The notes under the pieces: generated by a model
Seen by the model: the letters and a program-made list of their open reading frames with translations, nothing else
Told to the model about the DNA's origin: nothing
The model's database searches: none
Source of the DNA: Marinomonas posidonica_A
GTDB lineage: Bacteria; Pseudomonadota; Gammaproteobacteria; Pseudomonadales; Marinomonadaceae
Reading direction: 5' to 3'
Length of the DNA stretch: 64,000 bases
Assembly (NCBI RefSeq): GCF_043643765.1
Contig: NZ_JBHZSP010000001.1
Span: 1 to 64,000, forward strand
Translations under genes and position numbers: made by a program
Part shown: positions 36,374 to 45,522 of the stretch, one piece after another
Layout: each line of letters begins with the position of its first letter
How positions within the stretch are numbered: the stretch's first letter is position 1

Positions 36374-36741
36374 TGTATCTGATGATTGCGTTTGGTGGAG
36401 CACTTGGGGCTGTTAGCCGATACGGTATGACCAAATGGGTCAATACTTATTGGCATCATCATTTTCCATTCGCCACCATGATGGTTAATCTCTTAGGGTG
36501 TGTGCTAATGGGCGTTGCTTTTGTGGTCATCAGTGAGAAAATGCCATCTCTTGAACCGTATCGACCTTTGATTATTGTCGGTTTTCTAGGGGCATTTACC
36601 ACCTTCTCCACCTTTTCGTTGGAAATTGTCTCATTAATTCACATGCAGGCTTGGCTAACGGCATTAAGCTATTTATTATTGAGCTGCATTTTAGGTGTGC
36701 TTGGGCTCGCCATTGGTATGGCGTTAACTCGCTTCTTTTAA
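36370..36741 (+). CDS. crcB: Fluoride ion exporter CrcB/Fluc
   Basis: 123 residues, four membrane helices, the single-domain dimeric form. GGALGAVSRYGMTKW (~9) and VGFLGAFTTFSTFSLE (~75) hold the conserved Arg, Asn-lined pore and Phe-box residues of Fluc channels. The start overlaps the rarA stop by 4 bases, so it is expressed from the operon; I see no fluoride riboswitch here. Confidence 0.93.
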   Translation: MMYLMIAFGGALGAVSRYGMTKWVNTYWHHHFPFATMMVNLLGCVLMGVAFVVISEKMPSLEPYRPLIIVGFLGAFTTFSTFSLEIVSLIHMQAWLTALSYLLLSCILGVLGLAIGMALTRFF

Positions 36742-36797
36742 TCTGTTGGTTTAGACAGATTGGTTTTTATTGGATATTAGAGGATATTGTTGCTGAA

Positions 36798-38099
36798 ATG
36801 TTAGATATTAAAGCATTGCGCGCTGACCCTGAGGCCATTGCGGCTCAACTTAAAAAGAAAGGCTACGAACTGGATGTGGCTAAGTTTTCGTCGCTAGAAG
36901 AGCGTCGTAAAGCCATCCAGATTGAAACAGAGCAGCTGCAACAGTCTCGCAACTCGGTATCCAAAGAGATTGGTCAGGCGATGAAGTCTGGCGATAAAGA
37001 AAAAGCCGCTGACTTAAAAGCTCAAACAGCCACATTAGGGGATGACTTAAACGCTGCAAAAGAGCAATTGAGTCAAGTGCAAGCGGACATGGATGCCTTG
37101 TTAGAAGGTATTCCCAATATTCCTCATGAGTCTGTTCCAGCTGGTGTGTCAGAAGACGATAATGTAGAAATTCGTCGTTGGGGCGAACCAAAAAGCTTTG
37201 AATTTGAAGCAAAAGATCATGTTGATCTTGGTGAAGCGTTGCAAATGCTGGATTTTGAGGCCGCGGTTAAAATTACCGGTTCACGTTTTGCTGTCATGCG
37301 CTCTGATTTGGCGCGTCTGCACCGTGCTTTGACTCAGTTTATGATCAATACTCATGCCGATGAACATGGTTACAGCGAAGTATATGTGCCGTATTTGGTC
37401 AATGCTCATTCCCTAAAAGGAACGGGTCAACTGCCTAAATTCGAGCAAGATTTGTTTAAAGTGCCGGTTGATAAAGACAGTGGAAACAGCGATTTCTATC
37501 TGATTCCAACAGCAGAAGTGCCGGTAACCAATTTGGCCCGTGATGAAATTTTTAACGACGCAGATTTACATCAGAAATTTGTTGCTCACACACCTTGTTT
37601 CCGCAGTGAAGCGGGCAGTTATGGTCGTGATACGCGTGGCATGATTCGTCAACATCAATTTGAAAAGGTTGAGTTGGTGCATATTTGTCGTCCAGATCGT
37701 TCAGAAGCCGTTTTGGAAGAGTTGGTTGGTCACGCTGAAGCCATTCTGCAAAAGCTTGAATTGCCTTATCGTACGGTTATTTTGTGTGGTGGAGACCTTG
37801 GTTTCTCTGCTCACAAGACCTATGACATTGAAGTCTGGTTACCAGGTCAGGCCAAGTATCGTGAGATTTCATCTTGCTCTAACATGTGGGACTTCCAAGC
37901 TCGCCGTATGCAAGCTCGCTGGCGTAACCCTGAAACAGGTCGTCCTGAGTTGGCACATACCTTGAATGGGTCTGGTTTGGCTGTGGGTCGTACCTTGGTT
38001 GCTGTGCTTGAGAACTATCAAAATGCCGATGGCAGTGTACGGGTTCCTGATGTATTGGTGCCATATATGGGCGGTAAAACGTTATTAAGTAAGGCGTAA
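36798..38099 (+). CDS. serS: Seryl-tRNA synthetase
   Basis: 433 residues from ATG 36798; a frame extending upstream into crcB is only a read-back. N-terminal coiled-coil arm (~25-100) that grips tRNA-Ser; class II motif 2 FRSEAGSYGRDTRGMIRQHQ (~262) and motif 3 near the end (LNGSGLAVGRTLVAVLE). It starts MLDIKALRADPEAIAAQL, as in most bacteria. Last gene of the ftsK-serS run, closed by a terminator. Confidence 0.96.
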   Translation: MLDIKALRADPEAIAAQLKKKGYELDVAKFSSLEERRKAIQIETEQLQQSRNSVSKEIGQAMKSGDKEKAADLKAQTATLGDDLNAAKEQLSQVQADMDALLEGIPNIPHESVPAGVSEDDNVEIRRWGEPKSFEFEAKDHVDLGEALQMLDFEAAVKITGSRFAVMRSDLARLHRALTQFMINTHADEHGYSEVYVPYLVNAHSLKGTGQLPKFEQDLFKVPVDKDSGNSDFYLIPTAEVPVTNLARDEIFNDADLHQKFVAHTPCFRSEAGSYGRDTRGMIRQHQFEKVELVHICRPDRSEAVLEELVGHAEAILQKLELPYRTVILCGGDLGFSAHKTYDIEVWLPGQAKYREISSCSNMWDFQARRMQARWRNPETGRPELAHTLNGSGLAVGRTLVAVLENYQNADGSVRVPDVLVPYMGGKTLLSKA

Positions 38100-38113
38100 T
38101 CTGCGCTTTTAAT

Positions 38114-38140
38114 AAAAAAGCCTCCGTTGAGGCTTTTTTT
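38114..38140 (+). terminator. Rho-independent terminator of serS
   Basis: AAAAAAGCCTC-CGTT-GAGGCTTTTTT; perfect 11-bp stem, 15 bases after the serS stop and just before cobA. Confidence 0.92.
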
Positions 38141-38155
38141 GTGTGAGACAATATT

Positions 38156-38899
38156 ATGACAGGTAAAGTCTATTTGATTGGAGCGGGGCCGGGTGATCCT
38201 GAGTTACTAACGCTCAAAGCATATCGACTATTAAAGCAGGCGGATGTGGTGTTATATGATCGACTAGTAGGGCAGGAGATCATCGAGTTAATACCAGAGG
38301 CTGCTGAAAAAATGTATGTAGGTAAAGCTAAGTCGATGCATAGCTTGCCACAAGAAGACATTAACTCTTTGCTCGCGGAAAAAGCAAAGCAGGGCCATCA
38401 GGTTGTTCGATTAAAAGGCGGAGATCCTTTTATTTTTGGTCGTGGTGGTGAAGAGCTGGAAGAATTGATTGAAGAAGGTGTGCCCTTTGAAGTGGTGCCA
38501 GGGGTAACGGCCGCTGCAGGCTGTGCCGCTTATGCGGGGATTCCCTTAACGCATCGTGATTATGCCCAATCGGTGCGCTTTCTGACGGGGCATCTGAAAG
38601 ACGGAACGACAGATTTACCTTGGGAAGAATTGGTGCACCCTGCTCAAACTTTGGTGATCTATATGGGCTTAACCGGCCTTCAGGATATTAGCCAATCTTT
38701 GTTGAAATTTGGGATGTCGGCGACGATGCCTGTGGCCGTCGTTGAGAAAGGTACATCAAAAGCTCAGCGAGTGTTTACTTCGACCATTAGTGAGGTATAT
38801 CAAGTGGCAACGGACAATGAAGTCAAATCGCCAGCCTTATTAATTATTGGTGAGGTTGTGACGTTACAAGATAGATTGGCTTGGTACGGTAAGTACTAG
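38156..38899 (+). CDS. cobA: Uroporphyrinogen-III C-methyltransferase (SUMT)
   Basis: 247 residues, a stand-alone SUMT without the CysG dehydrogenase half. It starts KVYLIGAGPGDPELLTLKAY; VVRLKGGDPFIFGRGGEEL and EVVPGVTAAAGCAAYAGIPLTHRD are SAM-binding signatures. It makes precorrin-2 for siroheme, hence sulfite/nitrite reduction, or cobalamin. The serS-cysG/cobA-tus order is shared with Pseudomonas. Confidence 0.92.
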   Translation: MTGKVYLIGAGPGDPELLTLKAYRLLKQADVVLYDRLVGQEIIELIPEAAEKMYVGKAKSMHSLPQEDINSLLAEKAKQGHQVVRLKGGDPFIFGRGGEELEELIEEGVPFEVVPGVTAAAGCAAYAGIPLTHRDYAQSVRFLTGHLKDGTTDLPWEELVHPAQTLVIYMGLTGLQDISQSLLKFGMSATMPVAVVEKGTSKAQRVFTSTISEVYQVATDNEVKSPALLIIGEVVTLQDRLAWYGKY

Positions 38900-38910
38900 T
38901 CTCTAGACAT

Positions 38911-38952
38911 AAAAACGGAGTCTCTTCTGTGCTGAAGGACTCCGTTTTTTTT
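38911..38952. terminator. Terminator between cobA and tusE
   Basis: AAAAACGGAGTC / GACTCCGTTTTT, 12-bp perfect stem with a 15-base loop; A-run and T-run on opposite sides allow use from both directions. Confidence 0.85.
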
Positions 38953-38981
38953 GTCTTACGCGTCATGAGCCAATAGGCTGG

Positions 38982-39305
38982 CTATAGGCAGTTTGCTGGT
39001 TTTGGTAAGCCGGCAATCTTCGCGGCCAATTTTGGTGGGCTGCCTGGAAAGAGGGTCATCAAATAGATGCTTCGGCCTTTTTCCGCCCCTAGCTTTTTTG
39101 ATACGGCTTTGGTTAATGGGCGCATAGCTGGGGACACTTCAAACTCGTGATAAAAATCACGCAGCAGGTGAATGATTTCCCAATGCTGCTCAGTCAGTGT
39201 AATGTCTTCTTGAATGGCCAGCTGTTGCGCTAGCTCAGGGGACCAATCGTCTAGGTTTAATAAATAGCCTTCTTCATCTAATAAGCTCGAATTTAACATA
39301 ACCAT
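38982..39305 (-). CDS. tusE: Sulfurtransferase TusE (DsrC family)
   Basis: 107 residues from ATG 39305; TTG 39311 and ATG 39299 are possible alternatives. The family end GLPKPANCL carries the penultimate cysteine that accepts sulfur from TusD and passes it to MnmA. WSPELAQQLAIQEDITLT and FYHEFEVSPAMRPLTKAV are DsrC-typical. The start overlaps the tusB stop (TGATG). Last gene of tusDCBE. Confidence 0.93.
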   Translation of the reverse strand: MVMLNSSLLDEEGYLLNLDDWSPELAQQLAIQEDITLTEQHWEIIHLLRDFYHEFEVSPAMRPLTKAVSKKLGAEKGRSIYLMTLFPGSPPKLAAKIAGLPKPANCL

Positions 39306-39592
39306 CACCAACTAATGTGACTGGATGCAAAGAAGGTTAACTCGACCCATTCTGTGTCGCTGAGTGCTTTGCCTAAACTCGGTTGAACACCATACCCTTC
39401 CGCGTCTCTTTGTAAATAATAAAGACAGATATGATTCTCTTCTAGTAACGTCATAGGTGTTGAGTGAGGTTGCGTTAGTCTTAGTATCGCTTCTTCAATA
39501 AGAAGGACAGCATCACCTTGTTTTAGGCTTTGTTGCCAAAGGGATTCGGTGTTGTTTGTGTAACTTAATTGGTTAATCTGATGGAGTGTCAT
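39305..39592 (-). CDS. tusB: Sulfurtransferase complex subunit TusB
   Basis: 95 residues. DsrH/TusB-type small protein: LHQINQLSYTNNTESLWQQ followed by QGDAVLLIEEAIL is the usual opening. It assembles with TusC and TusD as a heterohexamer in tRNA 2-thiolation. Only 2 bases from the tusC stop; overlaps tusE. Confidence 0.88.
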   Translation of the reverse strand: MTLHQINQLSYTNNTESLWQQSLKQGDAVLLIEEAILRLTQPHSTPMTLLEENHICLYYLQRDAEGYGVQPSLGKALSDTEWVELTFFASSHISW

Positions 39593-39594
39593 AA

Positions 39595-39942
39595 TTAAAA
39601 GCGAAATACCTGTTGATAGCTTGAGAACAACTCAGACCATGCGGCTGAATCCAGTGAGGTGATGCCAGGCCATTGAGTGGCTGGGTCTGGTTCTAAGCTA
39701 GAAGACTCAATAAAAACGTTTTCAATGTCATAAAATTCCAAACCGTCAAGTAATTTGTGCAGGTTTTTACCTTGCTCTGGTGCAGGTTGTTGGTGTTTTG
39801 TAAGAAGCGAAAGTGCGGCATCAGATAGGCAAAGGTCGACTTTTTGCTCGAACGTTGCTAATACTAGAGCGAGGTCTAATCCTTCTTTACAAGCAAGGCT
39901 ACTGTAAGGGCTCGATGTTAAATGGATTAAGGTGTTCTTCAT
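39595..39942 (-). CDS. tusC: Sulfurtransferase complex subunit TusC
   Basis: 115 residues, DsrF/TusC family: it starts with a beta strand and SPYSSLACKEGLDLALVLAT, then the central QKVDLCLSDAALSLL. It lies between tusD and tusB with spacings of 7 and 2 bases, which fixes the identity as much as the sequence does. Confidence 0.88.
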   Translation of the reverse strand: MKNTLIHLTSSPYSSLACKEGLDLALVLATFEQKVDLCLSDAALSLLTKHQQPAPEQGKNLHKLLDGLEFYDIENVFIESSSLEPDPATQWPGITSLDSAAWSELFSSYQQVFRF

Positions 39943-39949
39943 CGTCGTC

Positions 39950-40342
39950 TTACCTGAATTGAATGATTTTTTGTGTTGAGCTCATCAGCTCGACGAAAGT
40001 ACCTAGGCCTTCAAGCTGGAAACCATTGGACAGTGAGTGATGCTTTAATTCATAACGTTTGCTTTCTGTTTCGTTGATCACGCCACGCCGAACGGCCGCC
40101 GCAATACATAAATACAAAGGTAGGTTAAATTCACTGGCGAGAGTTTGCCATGCTTGTTTGAGGTTTATCTCATCACGAGGTGGCTGAGCTAGGTCGTTGC
40201 CAATAAGGACGGCATCTTCATAAAAAAACACCCCTTTGATGCTGTCAGGTTGCGCTTTTAACGCAGCTCTTGCAAAGCATAAGGCAGAATGGCAAGCCTT
40301 GCTTTGGTAAGGAGAACCGGTCACGAGAAGGGTGTGTTGCAT
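39950..40342 (-). CDS. tusD: Sulfurtransferase TusD (DsrE family)
   Basis: 130 residues, first gene of tusDCBE. SKACHSALCFARAALKAQ (~15-32) and the active cysteine in LYLCIAAAVRRGV (~78) match TusD, which takes sulfur from TusA and hands it to TusE. The end product is 2-thiouridine made by MnmA, also encoded in this window. Confidence 0.92.
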   Translation of the reverse strand: MQHTLLVTGSPYQSKACHSALCFARAALKAQPDSIKGVFFYEDAVLIGNDLAQPPRDEINLKQAWQTLASEFNLPLYLCIAAAVRRGVINETESKRYELKHHSLSNGFQLEGLGTFVELMSSTQKIIQFR

Positions 40343-40385
40343 GATTTGAACCTTAAATCGTCGATCAGAAGCAAATTTTACCGAT

Positions 40386-40412
40386 AAAAAAGGCCGCAGT
40401 CAGCGGCCTTTT
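40386..40412 (-). terminator. Rho-independent terminator of yccA
   Basis: On the minus strand AAGGCCGC-TGACT-GCGGCCTT plus T-run; it separates yccA from tusD. Confidence 0.88.
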
Positions 40413-40429
40413 CATTTTTTGACTCAATA

Positions 40430-41089
40430 TTAATCGTCGCTGCTAGACATGCCTAGCAAAGACAAGATACTGATGAACATATTGTATAAGGCAACATAGA
40501 GATTCACGGTCGCCATAATGTAGTTTGTTTCACCACCACGCACAATTTCACTGGTTTGCAGCAAAATGATGGCGGCAGAGAACAGTGCGAAGCCTGCTGA
40601 GATGAAGATTTGCAGAGCGGGCATTTGTACAAAGAAGCCGGCAATTACCGCGAACAAAAGTACAAAGAAACCCACTGTGATGAAGCCGTTCAAAAAGCTG
40701 AAGTCTTTTTTAGAGATCAGCGCGTAAGCGGATAATCCCATGAACGACAGACCTGTGATGCCCAATGCGCTCATGATTAAGCTGGCACCATTTGAAAGAC
40801 TTAAGTAAGCACTTAAAATAGGGCCTAGTGTGAGGCCCATAAAGCCAGTTAGTGCAAATACACACAGAATACCAGCGGCACTGTTTTGGCATTTGTGAGT
40901 TAGGAACAATAAGCCGTAGAATCCGACCAAGGTTAGAATTAAACCTGGATGCGGTAAGTTAAAGGCCATGCTCAAACCCGCAGTGAAGGCGCTGAACAAA
41001 AGGGTTAGCGACAACAAACCGTATGTGTTGCGGAGCGTTTTGTTGGCCGCTTGGGACGTGTGTGTCGAAAGGGCTTCTGAGTAACGCAT
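40430..41089 (-). CDS. yccA: Bax inhibitor-1 family membrane protein YccA
   Basis: 219 residues, about seven membrane helices. SQAANKTLRNTYGLLSLTLLF opens the fold and NLYVALYNMFISILSLLGM closes it, with the acidic SSDD end; all typical of YccA, a substrate and modulator of FtsH. The yccA next to tus arrangement is common in pseudomonads and relatives. It has its own terminator. Confidence 0.92.
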   Translation of the reverse strand: MRYSEALSTHTSQAANKTLRNTYGLLSLTLLFSAFTAGLSMAFNLPHPGLILTLVGFYGLLFLTHKCQNSAAGILCVFALTGFMGLTLGPILSAYLSLSNGASLIMSALGITGLSFMGLSAYALISKKDFSFLNGFITVGFFVLLFAVIAGFFVQMPALQIFISAGFALFSAAIILLQTSEIVRGGETNYIMATVNLYVALYNMFISILSLLGMSSSDD

Positions 41090-41311
41090 TAGAGTAACTC
41101 CTATAAAGTTTATGTTTAACTATGGACTTAATATGAGGTGGAAAGTTCCAAAGTTCAAGTAAGAATATTTGTTTTATAATGGAAAAGCGACAAGTGAGAG
41201 ACTTATTGGTAAAAAATGTTGGTTTTTAGTCGTTATATTGATGAAGGCTGGTCGTGCTTATGGAACTGGCTTTTGATAGACTAAGCAACCTACTTAGGCG
41301 AAGCGAGACTT

Positions 41312-42115
41312 ATGTTGGAACACGATTATTCCTTACCCATCTCATTTTCTATGGCGGCTCAAATCGGCTTAGAAGAAACGGTTCTACTGACGTATTTGCA
41401 GCAGCAATTTTATGCGCAAAACGCTCAGACACTGAGATTGGATATGCGTTTACTCAGCCGTCAATTGCCTTTTTGGACTGTGCCGATGATTTTGCGTTTA
41501 TTGGCCAATCTTCAGCTCAGTCAGTTTTTGAGTTTTCAGCGTCAAAATGATTTGATAGAAGTGCAATTGGCGACAAAAAAGTCAGATCAAGTGGTATCGG
41601 TTACGGCGCCTAAAACGGCGGTGCAAGACGATCAATTAATGGATAAAATGGATCGTTTACACAAGGCGTCGCGTCAGAAAACGGAAGAATTCACGCCGCA
41701 ACCAAAAAACTACACGACACAAGCGCCAACTCGACATTACGAAGCGTCGCCGCCAGTGGCGAAAGATCGCCGTGGCGTCACTGATTTCGACTTATATTTA
41801 GAGCAAAAAGAGCGAGCGCGTCAGCCAGATCAATGGCAACCCGAAGAGGCGACATTTGAGCAAATTTTGCAAGCGGGTATCGCTCGTGAGTTTGCGATGG
41901 GATTACAAACAGAGTTTTTGTTACGCATTAAAGAACAACGTAAAAACGTCAGAACTTGGAATAGTGAGTTTTTCAAATACGTAAAACGTCAGTGGCAATA
42001 CAAACAATCGGATCGGGCTTCATATGAAGGAACCTCAGTCAGTTCAAAATTTAATAAAACCTCTCGAGAGCAAGTTAGCGACGCCCTCAGCAACATTCAC
42101 GACACAGACTGGTGA
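41312..42115 (+). CDS. DnaT-like replication-restart/primosomal protein
   Basis: 267 residues. The N-terminal ~75 residues look like a winged-helix; a low-complexity Q/K/P linker follows. At ~150-235 is a region resembling the DnaT DNA-binding domain: FDLYLEQKERARQPDQWQPE followed by EQILQAGIAREFAM and a basic helix. It overlaps the next gene by 92 bases. In E. coli DnaT works with helicase loader DnaC; here the partner looks like phage P. Family assignment is from recall of the domain pattern. Confidence 0.65.
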   Translation: MLEHDYSLPISFSMAAQIGLEETVLLTYLQQQFYAQNAQTLRLDMRLLSRQLPFWTVPMILRLLANLQLSQFLSFQRQNDLIEVQLATKKSDQVVSVTAPKTAVQDDQLMDKMDRLHKASRQKTEEFTPQPKNYTTQAPTRHYEASPPVAKDRRGVTDFDLYLEQKERARQPDQWQPEEATFEQILQAGIAREFAMGLQTEFLLRIKEQRKNVRTWNSEFFKYVKRQWQYKQSDRASYEGTSVSSKFNKTSREQVSDALSNIHDTDW

Positions 42116-42845
42116 TCAAACCGAAAACGGTTACGGTGCGTCGAGAGAGTCGGGGCCATCGGAGGCAGAGCAACAAACCCGCGTGTTGGTTAATATGTTG
42201 TTTGCCCGTTTTAAAGCCATTTACACCCACAAGTTTGCCTCGGCTTATAGCAACCCTGATGAAGTAAAACTGGCAAAACGAGAGTGGGCAATTGCGTTAA
42301 AAGGTTTTCAAGAGCCGCTGTTGGCTTATGCTGTTGAGCGTACAAAAGAAACCTATGCTTGGCCGCCAACTATATCCGAATTTTTAAAACTGATTAATAC
42401 GGCTTATAAAGCCTATGGTTTGATTGATCCTCGTTCGGCTTATAAAGAAGCCTGTGCTTGTCGAGTTGATCCATTGACTTTCCGTTGGAGTCATCCTGCG
42501 GTGTATTTTGCTGGTGCGGATACTGGCTGGTATAAGCTCAAATCAGAAGAAGAAATAATTACTTGGCCATTATTTGAACAAGCTTATTTAAAGATTATCG
42601 ATCGTGTCATTGCAGGTGAACGTTTGAGGGTGCCGCAAGTGGTCATGATTGAAGACCAGCACACATTGGATATCACAACCTTGGCGCAGCAGATTGCTGA
42701 GCAATTGAGTATGACAGAAGAGGCTGTTGCCCCATTACTTTATTACACTCAAAAAACACCAGGGTCTGGTATTCGGCAGCGTTATCGTGAGCTGAGCAAA
42801 GCAAAGTTGATGGAACTTGGTTTTCATGGTCGCTTGCCTAACTAG
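42024..42845 (+). CDS. Phage replication protein P-like helicase loader (chromosomal)
   Basis: 273 residues. The middle (EVKLAKREWAIALKGFQEPL, YAWPPTISEFLKLI, then a YKEACACRVDPLTFRWSHPAVYFA stretch interrupted by a turn) resembles lambda-P-like proteins that load DnaB. No Walker A motif is visible, which argues against DnaC. The ATG at 42024 has GAAGGAACC-type context and lies 92 bases inside the DnaT-like gene; a later start would still be coupled. It probably forms a restart pair with its neighbour. Confidence 0.6.
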   Translation: MKEPQSVQNLIKPLESKLATPSATFTTQTGDQTENGYGASRESGPSEAEQQTRVLVNMLFARFKAIYTHKFASAYSNPDEVKLAKREWAIALKGFQEPLLAYAVERTKETYAWPPTISEFLKLINTAYKAYGLIDPRSAYKEACACRVDPLTFRWSHPAVYFAGADTGWYKLKSEEEIITWPLFEQAYLKIIDRVIAGERLRVPQVVMIEDQHTLDITTLAQQIAEQLSMTEEAVAPLLYYTQKTPGSGIRQRYRELSKAKLMELGFHGRLPN

Positions 42846-42957
42846 GTGGACGAGACCGTAAATCAGATTTTCTGTTTATTGACAAAGGTACAATAGCAGG
42901 TTGTCATAAGCATCATAGAGATAACGAAACCTGTACTGAAAAATGACAGAGGTGGTT

Positions 42958-43599
42958 ATGTTAAAAGTTTTAATTGTGGATGATCATGATATGGTCAGCC
43001 AAGGCATTAGCCTCGTATTACAGGACGTTAAAGGCGTCGAGGTGGTTGGCGTTGCACACAGTGGAGAGGAAGCCATTGCACAATCTAGAGCGACAACACC
43101 TGATATTGTATTGATGGATGTGCACATGCCGGGCATCGGTGGATTGGGTGCGACGAAAGAAATAAAACGCATCTTGCCGAAGACTAAGGTAATCGCACTG
43201 TCGGCTTTAGATGACAATCTGTACCCCGTAAAATTGATTGAAGCTGGGGCGTCGGGCTATGTCACCAAGGGCACGAACGCTTCCGAGTTACTAGACGCAA
43301 TCAGCATGGTGTCAAAAGGTGAGCATTATATTTCCAAAGACATTGCTCAAAAGATGGCTTTATCTAAATTCTCGATTGATGATCAGGGTTCCCCTTTAGG
43401 CGAGTTATCTGACCGAGAGTTGCAGGTTGCACAAATGATTGTTGATTGTAAAAAATCCAGTGAAATCGCAGAACATCTTAATGTCAGTCCCAAGACGGTT
43501 AGTACTTATCGTACTCGAATATTCGCCAAGTTAAATATTGACAGCGACGTTGAACTCATCCATTTGGCCGTACGTTACAATGTACTTGGCATGGGCTAG
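42958..43599 (+). CDS. gacA: Response regulator GacA/UvrY (LuxR type)
   Basis: 213 residues from ATG 42958, chosen for GAGGTGG just upstream; an ATG 15 bases earlier is possible. Receiver domain: KVLIVDDHDMVSQGI, phospho-acceptor in DIVLMDVHMPG (~54). LuxR helix-turn-helix: LSDRELQVAQMIVDCKKSSE and SPKTVSTYRTRIFAKLNI. Partner kinase would be a GacS/BarA; regulation of Csm/Rsm small RNAs is known for the family. gacA-uvrC-pgsA order is conserved. Confidence 0.92.
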   Translation: MLKVLIVDDHDMVSQGISLVLQDVKGVEVVGVAHSGEEAIAQSRATTPDIVLMDVHMPGIGGLGATKEIKRILPKTKVIALSALDDNLYPVKLIEAGASGYVTKGTNASELLDAISMVSKGEHYISKDIAQKMALSKFSIDDQGSPLGELSDRELQVAQMIVDCKKSSEIAEHLNVSPKTVSTYRTRIFAKLNIDSDVELIHLAVRYNVLGMG

Positions 43600-43611
43600 A
43601 ACGAGGTTTGT

Positions 43612-45435
43612 TTGAGCCACTCCGAATTTGATTCTAAACACTTCGTTAGTCATCTTACGACCCGTCCAGGGGTGTATCGTATGTATGATGAGCAAGGTGG
43701 ATTGCTTTATGTTGGTAAAGCAAAAAATCTAAAAAATAGGGTCGCCAGTTACTTTCGTCCTACAGGTTTGACCACGAAAACCATGGCGCTGGTGAGTCGT
43801 ATTCACCATATTGAAATCGCGGTGACTAAAAGTGAAACTGAAGCTTTGCTGCTTGAACAAACCTTAATTAAGCAACATCGACCGCCTTATAATATTCTAT
43901 TAAGAGATGATAAATCTTATCCCTACATCTTGTTATCGAATCACCAGCATCCTGCCTTGTTATTTCGTCGTGGCGATAAAGCCAAGCAGGGCACCTTGTT
44001 TGGTCCTTTTCCAAGTGGCACGGCCGTCAAAGAAAGCCTGAACACCATGCAAAAGGTCTTTAAGGTGCGTCAGTGTGAAGACAGTACTTATGCCAATCGC
44101 TCTCGACCCTGTTTGCAATATCAAATTAAGCGTTGCTCTGGCCCTTGTGTTGGTTTAATCAGCGATGAAGAATACGATGCTGACGTACGTCATGCGAGAA
44201 TGTTTCTACAAGGCCGTAATCAAGAGCTAACGGATGAAATTAGTCTACAGATGACGGATGCCGCTAAAGAGATGGAGTTTGAGCGAGCCGCTGAGCTTCG
44301 CGATCAAATGATCCAACTCAAACACATTCAAGAACAACAACATGTTTACGGTCAATCGGGTGAAGCCGATGTGATAGCCGCTATTATTCAGCCTGGTGGC
44401 TTATGCGTTCATGTGATGATGGTGAGAAATGGCAAAGTGATTGGCAGTAAAAGTCATTATCCGAAAATGCCATTGGAAATAAGCGAAGGAGAATTATTGT
44501 CTTCCTTTATTGCCCAGTTTTATCTAGGTGGTGTACAAGAACTGCCGAAGGCATTGATCCTAAGTCATGAATCAGATGATATTGATAGTCTTAGGGAAGG
44601 TATTTTTGAAACCACGGGCAAAAAAATCGACGTTGTTTCAAATGTCCGTGGTCAAAGGGCTCGCTGGTTAGAGCTGGCGAAACTGAATGCCGAGCAAGGC
44701 TTGCAAGCGCGACTTTCTGATAAACGAAATCATTTTAGCCGTATAACTGCATTGCAAAAATTGTTAGGCTTCACTGAGCCGCCAGCGCATATGGAATGTT
44801 TTGATATTAGCCATTCTAGTGGTGAGGCGACAGTGGCTTCCTGTGTTGTGTTTGGACCCGATGGACCAGACAAAAAGCGTTATCGGTCTTTCAATATCGA
44901 AGGGGTCGAAGCGGGTGATGATTATGCCGCCATGAAGCAAGCTTTAACACGCCGTTATAAGCGAGTGAAAAGTGGTGAAAACCCTGCACCAGATGTCTTG
45001 CTCATTGATGGCGGTAAAGGTCAGTTGAGCCAAGCGGAAGCAGTATTACAAGAATTGGGCTTGGTCAATATCTTTTTGTTAGGGGTAGCGAAAGGGGACA
45101 CTCGTAAGCCTGGGCTGGAAACCTTATACATTGGATCTAAGGAAGATGAGGTTGTGTTACCGCCTGATTCAGCCGCACTCCATTTGATTCAGCATATTCG
45201 TGATGAGGCGCATCGTTTTGCGGTGAAAAGCCATCGTCGACGTCGCGATAAAAAACGGCGACATTCGGTTTTAGAGGAAATTCCAGGCATTGGTCCTAAT
45301 CGTCGAAAAGAATTGCTAACGGCATTTGGTGGTTATCAGGAGTTGTTGTCCGCCAGTCAGGAAGACATTGCTAAGGTAAAAGGCATCAGTGCAAACAAAG
45401 CCGAAGAAATCTACCTCTATTTGCATAAGAGTTAA
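43612..45435 (+). CDS. uvrC: Excinuclease ABC subunit C
   Basis: 607 residues, standard length. GIY-YIG nuclease at the N-terminus (RPGVYRMYDEQGGLLYVGKA), UVR motif ~205-240, RNase H-like second nuclease with HMECFDISHSSGE (~395) and LLIDGGKGQL, and tandem HhH at the end (LEEIPGIGPNRRKELLTAFG). It makes both incisions in nucleotide-excision repair. TTG start with ACGAGG upstream, 12 bases after gacA. Confidence 0.95.
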   Translation: MSHSEFDSKHFVSHLTTRPGVYRMYDEQGGLLYVGKAKNLKNRVASYFRPTGLTTKTMALVSRIHHIEIAVTKSETEALLLEQTLIKQHRPPYNILLRDDKSYPYILLSNHQHPALLFRRGDKAKQGTLFGPFPSGTAVKESLNTMQKVFKVRQCEDSTYANRSRPCLQYQIKRCSGPCVGLISDEEYDADVRHARMFLQGRNQELTDEISLQMTDAAKEMEFERAAELRDQMIQLKHIQEQQHVYGQSGEADVIAAIIQPGGLCVHVMMVRNGKVIGSKSHYPKMPLEISEGELLSSFIAQFYLGGVQELPKALILSHESDDIDSLREGIFETTGKKIDVVSNVRGQRARWLELAKLNAEQGLQARLSDKRNHFSRITALQKLLGFTEPPAHMECFDISHSSGEATVASCVVFGPDGPDKKRYRSFNIEGVEAGDDYAAMKQALTRRYKRVKSGENPAPDVLLIDGGKGQLSQAEAVLQELGLVNIFLLGVAKGDTRKPGLETLYIGSKEDEVVLPPDSAALHLIQHIRDEAHRFAVKSHRRRRDKKRRHSVLEEIPGIGPNRRKELLTAFGGYQELLSASQEDIAKVKGISANKAEEIYLYLHKS

Positions 45436-45522
45436 GCTCGCAACATTAAAGTTAGCAAAAGCTAAGTTTTTAAACGTTATGTTTTACTGGGCAGGTTTGC
45501 CCCAGCATTAATTGGATTTGAA

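Noticed and set aside
36651..36797. N-terminal extension of serS
   Set aside because: It runs back through crcB; the conserved SerS start MLDIKALR is at 36798.
41254..41550. Rightward frame overlapping the DnaT-like gene start
   Set aside because: Different frame from the DnaT-like gene, no domain, and ends inside it; a shadow.
42943..42957. Upstream ATG for gacA
   Set aside because: GAGGTGG fits the ATG at 42958, and homologues start near the receiver strand KVLIVDDHD.
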